Shown here piece by piece: positions 5,641 to 8,876 of a DNA stretch of 8,876 bases (positions are counted from its first letter, which is position 1; each line of letters starts with the position of its first letter). Both the position numbers and the translations under genes were made by a program. The notes under the pieces are model-generated. The model had not been told where the DNA came from. It saw only the letters and a program-made list of their open reading frames with translations, and did no database searches. The stretch comes from Ruminococcaceae bacterium UBA6845 (GTDB lineage: Bacteria; Bacillota; Clostridia; Oscillospirales; Acutalibacteraceae), in NCBI GenBank assembly GCA_002449395.1, contig DKDP01000015.1, positions 23,999-32,874 on the forward strand. Reading direction: 5' to 3'.

Positions 5641-7137
5641 TTAAGCCTTGTGACCTCCGATCTGACGGTTGCGTTCGAGCGCCGTTGCGCCCTTTTCAAG
5701 GTTCATTCCCTTTATAATTGCATTTTTTCCGTATTTTTTCTTGATTTTCACAATTGCATCCTGCATACTTTTTTCTTTCTTCAGACCGCTTTCTTCTTCC
5801 CTGAGCTTTTCGGCATCGGTGAAAAAGTCAAGCTGAACATAATCGGAATTTCTCTCTGCGTCGGATTCGGTCATTATGTGATTGGCAACGATATACATTC
5901 TCCGAACAAGAAGATTTTTGTCAACGATTCTGTCAAAAAGGCTCATCGCCGTTTGAATAATCAGCTTTGTCGATGCCGTATATCTGCCGATATTTTCACT
6001 GCTGTGCGCCGTTTTCGGTATCTTTCTGCCGTAGCGGTCGGTTTCGACGGCACCCGTGTAGTTATTTTTCAGACTTTCAATATCATAGCCGACGGTCAGA
6101 ACGATCTGGTCGGTAACAAGCCGTTTCTCAACAAGATCGAGCGACAGCAGATCCGCCATTTCCTTGAGGACAAGCCGTGCTTTTGAAAATTCATAAGGCT
6201 CCTGGAGTACCTGACCTGAGCTCAGACTGCTGCTTTCGGGACGGTATGACCTGATATCGGAGATCTCGGTAGGCTCCCAGCCCCAGGCGTGGTCGATCAG
6301 CAGCTCCGCATTTACACCGAAGAGCTTGTAGAGGAGATCCTCGTTATAATAGTCCGTGGCTTTGCCGACAGAACAGCGGGCAACATCGCCCATTGTGTAA
6401 ATTCCGTGCGCCTCAAGTTTTTTGGAAATTCCTCTGCCGACACGCCAAAAATCCGTCAGCGGTCTGTGATCCCAAAGAATACGGCGATAGCTCATCTCGT
6501 CAAGCTCAGCAATTCTCACGCCGTTTTTGTCGGGCGGCGAATGCTTTGCGTAAATATCCATCGCAATTTTGCAGAGATAAAGATTTGTCCCGATTCCTGC
6601 CGTTGCGGTGATTCCCGTTGTGTCGAGAACATCAAGAATCATTTTCATTGCAAGCTCGCGGGCGGAGATTTTGTATGTCTTTAAATACTTTGTTGCGTCG
6701 ATAAAAACCTCGTCGATCGAATATACGTGGATATCCTCGGGAGCAATATATTTGAGGTAGACATTATAAATCTGTGTGCTGACTTCCATATAATGCGCCA
6801 TTCTCGGCGGTGCGGTGATAAAAGCAAGCTCGGCGTCGGGTTCTTTCTTTAATTCGGAATCAAACACCGATTCGTGGGTAAAGCTATGCTTAGGCGCTTT
6901 GAATTTTCTGGTTGCGTTCACCTCACGAACCTTTTGGATAACCTCAAAAAGCCGTGCCCGTCCGGGGATGCCGTAGGACTTCAGAGAGGGGGAGACCGCA
7001 AGACAGATTGTCTTTTCGGTTCTTGTGGGATCGGCAACAACGAGATTTGCGTCAAGCGGATCAAGGCCTCTGTCAACACATTCGACAGAAGCATAGAATG
7101 ATTTAAGGTCAATTGCAAGGAAAGCTCTTTTTGACAC
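5641..7137 (-). CDS. Y-family translesion DNA polymerase (UmuC/DinB superfamily, UvrX-like)
   Basis: Error-prone polymerase of 498 aa that copies past damaged bases as part of the SOS response. The palm carries AIDLKSFYASVE (about 8-19), whose Asp10 is a metal ligand, and YSIDEVFIDAT (about 139-149), supplying Asp142 and Glu143. Tyr15 occupies the steric-gate position that excludes ribonucleotides. The helix-hairpin-helix-like part DFWRVGRGISKKLEAHGI lies around 229-246. QLDFF (about 435-439) resembles a beta-clamp binding motif. I chose the GTG at 7137 because GGTGG (7146-7150) lies 8 nt upstream and the protein then begins MSKRAFLAIDL, as relatives do. A TTG at 7152 extends the frame by 5 residues but lacks a ribosome binding site. 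Its promoter contains a LexA box. The YolD-like gene follows without a gap. Confidence 0.9.
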   Translation of the reverse strand: MSKRAFLAIDLKSFYASVECVDRGLDPLDANLVVADPTRTEKTICLAVSPSLKSYGIPGRARLFEVIQKVREVNATRKFKAPKHSFTHESVFDSELKKEPDAELAFITAPPRMAHYMEVSTQIYNVYLKYIAPEDIHVYSIDEVFIDATKYLKTYKISARELAMKMILDVLDTTGITATAGIGTNLYLCKIAMDIYAKHSPPDKNGVRIAELDEMSYRRILWDHRPLTDFWRVGRGISKKLEAHGIYTMGDVARCSVGKATDYYNEDLLYKLFGVNAELLIDHAWGWEPTEISDIRSYRPESSSLSSGQVLQEPYEFSKARLVLKEMADLLSLDLVEKRLVTDQIVLTVGYDIESLKNNYTGAVETDRYGRKIPKTAHSSENIGRYTASTKLIIQTAMSLFDRIVDKNLLVRRMYIVANHIMTESDAERNSDYVQLDFFTDAEKLREEESGLKKEKSMQDAIVKIKKKYGKNAIIKGMNLEKGATALERNRQIGGHKA

Positions 7138-7160
7138 CGACAGCACCACCAAGATAGATA

Positions 7161-7232
7161 TTAGATTTCAGATGTTAGATTTTAGACAGAAGTTTATCGC
7201 ATCTAAAATCCAACGTCAGACATCCGATGTCT
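7161..7232. repeat. Repeat-rich leader of the SOS operon with long hairpin and palindrome
   Basis: TTAGATTTCAGA and TTAGATTTTAGA are near-identical direct repeats starting at 7161 and 7175. The segment 7169-7186 is complementary over most of its length to 7202-7219, giving a long hairpin with a 15-nt loop and few mismatches. Next to it AGACATC (7218-7224) and GATGTCT (7226-7232) form a perfect palindrome around one base, lying over the predicted SOS start near 7228. The TTAGAT-type repeats look like a small intergenic repeat element; the palindrome could be an extra operator. Confidence 0.45.
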
Positions 7233-7234
7233 AC

Positions 7235-7263
7235 ATTATACCACCGAACAAACGTTCGGTCAA
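7235..7263 (-). promoter_or_regulatory. Sigma-A promoter of the polymerase/YolD operon
   Basis: On the minus strand TTGACC (7263-7258) and TATAAT (7240-7235) are separated by 17 nt. The spacer is almost entirely occupied by the LexA palindrome, so repressor binding would exclude RNA polymerase. Predicted start is near 7228, about 90 nt before the chosen GTG. Confidence 0.85.
7245..7258. promoter_or_regulatory. LexA (DinR) SOS box
   Basis: CGAACAAACGTTCG matches the Gram-positive LexA consensus CGAAC-N4-GTTCG exactly. The dyad extends two further pairs each side (7243-7260, ACCGAAC/GTTCGGT). It lies between the -35 and -10 of the polymerase operon promoter, the expected place for repression relieved by RecA-stimulated LexA cleavage. 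Confidence 0.92.
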
Positions 7264-7273
7264 TAAAATTACT

Positions 7274-7350
7274 TAAAATTTTTGTGATAAAAATTTAACA
7301 ATCTAACCGACAAGACAACATAGTGCACAAAAAGCGACTTGTCAGATTGT
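7274..7350. promoter_or_regulatory. Inverted repeats in the divergent region upstream of gdhA
   Basis: An AT-only palindrome pairs AAATTTTT (7276-7283) with AAAAATTT (7289-7296). Then ACAATCT (7298-7304) and GACAAG (7309-7314) pair with AGATTGT (7344-7350) and CTTGTC (7338-7343), 13 pairs interrupted by a 4-nt bulge. The second dyad ends 20 nt before the gdhA -35 box and also lies upstream of the SOS promoter. An activator or nitrogen-responsive site for gdhA is possible; no known consensus is recognised. Confidence 0.35.
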
Positions 7351-7370
7351 GTATTTTGTCGCATCGAATC

Positions 7371-7399
7371 TTGACAATAAAACGAAATAAAACTATAAT
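7371..7399 (+). promoter_or_regulatory. Consensus sigma-A promoter of gdhA
   Basis: Perfect TTGACA (7371-7376) and perfect TATAAT (7394-7399) are separated by the optimal 17 nt. The predicted start near 7406 gives a 30-nt untranslated leader. This suggests strong expression, as expected for a major ammonia-assimilating enzyme. Confidence 0.9.
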
Positions 7400-7435
7400 A
7401 TTAGTGTTTTCAGAAATTTTGAAAGGATGAACAGT

Positions 7436-8782
7436 ATGAATGAATATATCAAAAGAGTTCTTTCCGATGTAAGGGAGAAGAATGCTTCCGAGCCTGAATT
7501 TGTTCAGACCGTTGAAGAAGTTTTCAAGTCAATCGAACCTGTTGTCGAGAGACATCCCGAGTATGAAAAGAACGGACTTCTTGAAAGACTTGTTGAGCCC
7601 GAGCGTATGTTCTCGTTCCGTGTTGCATGGGTTGACGATAACGGCAAGGTTCAGGTCAACAAGGGTTATCGCTGCCAGTTCAACGGTTCTATCGGACCTT
7701 ACAAGGGCGGACTTCGTTTCCATCCGAGCGTTTATTCGGGAATCGTTAAGTTCCTCGGTTTTGAGCAGATTTTTAAAAACAGCCTTACCGGACTTCCGAT
7801 CGGCGGCGCAAAGGGCGGTTCGGATTTTGATCCCAACGGCAAATCGGATGCAGAAATTATGCGTTTCTGCCAGGCTTTTATGAACAATCTTTACAGATTT
7901 ATCGGTCCCGATATCGATGTTCCCGCAGGTGACATCGGTGTCGGCGGACGTGAGATCGGTTATCTTTACGGTCAGTACAGACACATCAAGGGCGTTTTTG
8001 AGAACGGTGTTTTGACAGGTAAGGGTCAGAGCTACGGCGGATCGAATATCCGTCCCGAGGCAACAGGCTACGGTGCTGTTTATTATGCCGAGGAGGTTCT
8101 TGCTCACTTCGGAGAGAAGATTGAGGGCAAGACAATCGCCATCTCGGGCTTCGGCAACGTTGCATGGGGCGTTGCGAAGAAAGCCGCTCAGCTCGGCGCA
8201 AAGGTTGTAACAATTTCCGGCCCCGACGGATATGTCTATGACAAGGACGGAATTTCAACCGATGAGAAGATCGAATATCTTCTTGAAATGAGAGCTCACG
8301 GAACAGGCAAGGTCAAGGACTATGCCGACAAATTTAACGGCGTCGAGTATTTCCCGGGCGAGAAGCCGTGGGGCGTCAAGGCGGATATCGTTATGCCGTG
8401 TGCAACTCAGAATGAGGTTGACCTCGAAGAGGCAATGAAGATGATCAAGAACGGCGTAAAGTATTATGTTGAGGTTTCAAATATGCCTACAACCAACGAT
8501 GCGCTTGAATATCTTCAGGAGAACGCAGTTGTAGCTCCGTCAAAGGCTGTTAACGCCGGCGGTGTAGCCGTTTCCGCTCTTGAAATGAGCCAGGATTCAA
8601 TGCGTTACAGCTGGTCTGCGGAAGAGGTTGACGAGAAGCTCAGAGAGATTATGAAGAATATCTACACCAATTCCGTAAATGCCGCAGAGGAGTACGGCTG
8701 CGGCTATAACCTCGTTGCAGGCGCAAATATTGCAGGCTTCCTCAAGGTTGCCGACGCAATGATGCAGCAGGGTATTTTCTAA
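7436..8782 (+). CDS. gdhA: Glutamate dehydrogenase, NADP-type
   Basis: Cytoplasmic enzyme of 448 aa, the standard length of hexameric class I glutamate dehydrogenases. It interconverts 2-oxoglutarate plus ammonia and glutamate; the family is normally NADPH-dependent and biosynthetic. Visible signatures are YKGGLRFHPS (about 89-98), LPIGGAKGGSDFDP with the catalytic Lys near 126, PAGDIGVGGREIGY (about 163-176) and the Rossmann glycine motif SGFGNVAWG (about 237-245). Cofactor preference is inferred from overall family likeness, not tested. An in-frame ATG at 7427 overlaps the ribosome binding site AAAGGA (7422-7427). The ATG at 7436 has 8-nt spacing from it and is preferred. The gene is monocistronic, with its own consensus promoter and terminator, and diverges from the SOS operon. 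It is intact. Confidence 0.96.
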   Translation: MNEYIKRVLSDVREKNASEPEFVQTVEEVFKSIEPVVERHPEYEKNGLLERLVEPERMFSFRVAWVDDNGKVQVNKGYRCQFNGSIGPYKGGLRFHPSVYSGIVKFLGFEQIFKNSLTGLPIGGAKGGSDFDPNGKSDAEIMRFCQAFMNNLYRFIGPDIDVPAGDIGVGGREIGYLYGQYRHIKGVFENGVLTGKGQSYGGSNIRPEATGYGAVYYAEEVLAHFGEKIEGKTIAISGFGNVAWGVAKKAAQLGAKVVTISGPDGYVYDKDGISTDEKIEYLLEMRAHGTGKVKDYADKFNGVEYFPGEKPWGVKADIVMPCATQNEVDLEEAMKMIKNGVKYYVEVSNMPTTNDALEYLQENAVVAPSKAVNAGGVAVSALEMSQDSMRYSWSAEEVDEKLREIMKNIYTNSVNAAEEYGCGYNLVAGANIAGFLKVADAMMQQGIF

Positions 8783-8799
8783 TAAAGTTAAAATTGTTA

Positions 8800-8828
8800 G
8801 GGGGGCGGATTATTTCGCCCTCTTTTTG
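8800..8828 (+). terminator. Intrinsic terminator of gdhA
   Basis: A G-run stem, GGGGGGCG (8800-8807) with CGCCCTCT (8816-8823), extends by two more pairs around a TTAT loop and includes G-T pairs. TTTTT follows at 8823-8827. It starts 17 nt after the gdhA stop codon. Confidence 0.85.
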
Positions 8829-8855
8829 TTTAAAGTCAGCAAAAATTGCAGCTTG

Positions 8856-8876
8856 GCGCCCCTTTAGGGTAGCGCA
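8856..8876. repeat. Hairpin at window edge, probable start of another intergenic repeat
   Basis: GCGC (8856-8859) plus CCCT (8860-8863) pair with AGGG (8866-8869) plus GCGC (8872-8875), leaving a 2-nt bulge. The 'cccctttaggg' core recalls the 'cccctgcaaggg' hairpin of the repeat at the left edge. The element runs off the window, so its extent is unknown. Confidence 0.35.

Noticed and set aside
5605..6186. 193-residue plus-strand open frame opposite the polymerase gene
   Set aside because: It lies antisense to a clearly conserved Y-family polymerase, resembles no family I know and lacks a good ribosome binding site.
7141..7232. CRISPR array from the TTAGAT repeats
   Set aside because: There are only two short, imperfect direct repeats with no spacer-like units and no cas genes.
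7529..8107. 192-residue minus-strand open frame inside gdhA
   Set aside because: Antisense shadow of the strongly conserved glutamate dehydrogenase; no promoter or ribosome binding site.

Overview
The window looks like chromosomal DNA of a low-to-mid GC gut-type Clostridia, probably Ruminococcus/Oscillospiraceae-like. The reasons are Firmicutes-style promoters (TTGACA/TATAAT) and ribosome binding sites, a Bacillus-type LexA box, a Y-family polymerase paired with a YolD-like protein, an NADP-type glutamate dehydrogenase, and hairpin-rich intergenic repeats of a kind I associate with these genomes. The assignment rests on recognition only, not on a search.

Layout. Positions 1-316 hold an intergenic hairpin repeat, a weak possible terminator, a strong promoter and a roughly 97-nt leader. 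Positions 317-3524 (+) form a compact three-gene operon: an acyl-activating adenylate-forming ligase, a stand-alone condensation-domain protein (HHxxxD) and a discrete carrier protein. Together they look like a split, minimal NRPS-like acyl-transfer system. Two hairpin terminators (3531-3625) separate it from a convergent SLC13/ArsB-type membrane transporter (3632-5005, -). The transporter has its own promoter and a roughly 180-nt leader. About 140 nt of that leader is structured and ends in a textbook intrinsic terminator, with an upstream segment that mimics one terminator arm. This is a candidate riboswitch or attenuator whose class I could not name.

Further right on the minus strand is a two-gene SOS operon, a Y-family DNA polymerase followed by a YolD-like gene (7137-5239). 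A perfect palindromic LexA box sits inside the spacer of its promoter. No clear terminator separates it from the transporter promoter just downstream. The divergent region 7138-7435 carries the SOS promoter, several inverted repeats and a consensus promoter for gdhA. gdhA (7436-8782, +) encodes glutamate dehydrogenase and ends in a hairpin terminator. The last bases start another hairpin repeat.

The two most interesting items are the uncharacterised acyl-ligase/condensation/carrier trio and the attenuator-type leader of the transporter. The ligase probably loads a carboxylic acid onto the carrier phosphopantetheine arm, and the condensation protein probably passes the acyl group to an unknown amine or hydroxyl acceptor. 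No release enzyme, phosphopantetheinyl transferase or exporter is encoded beside them.
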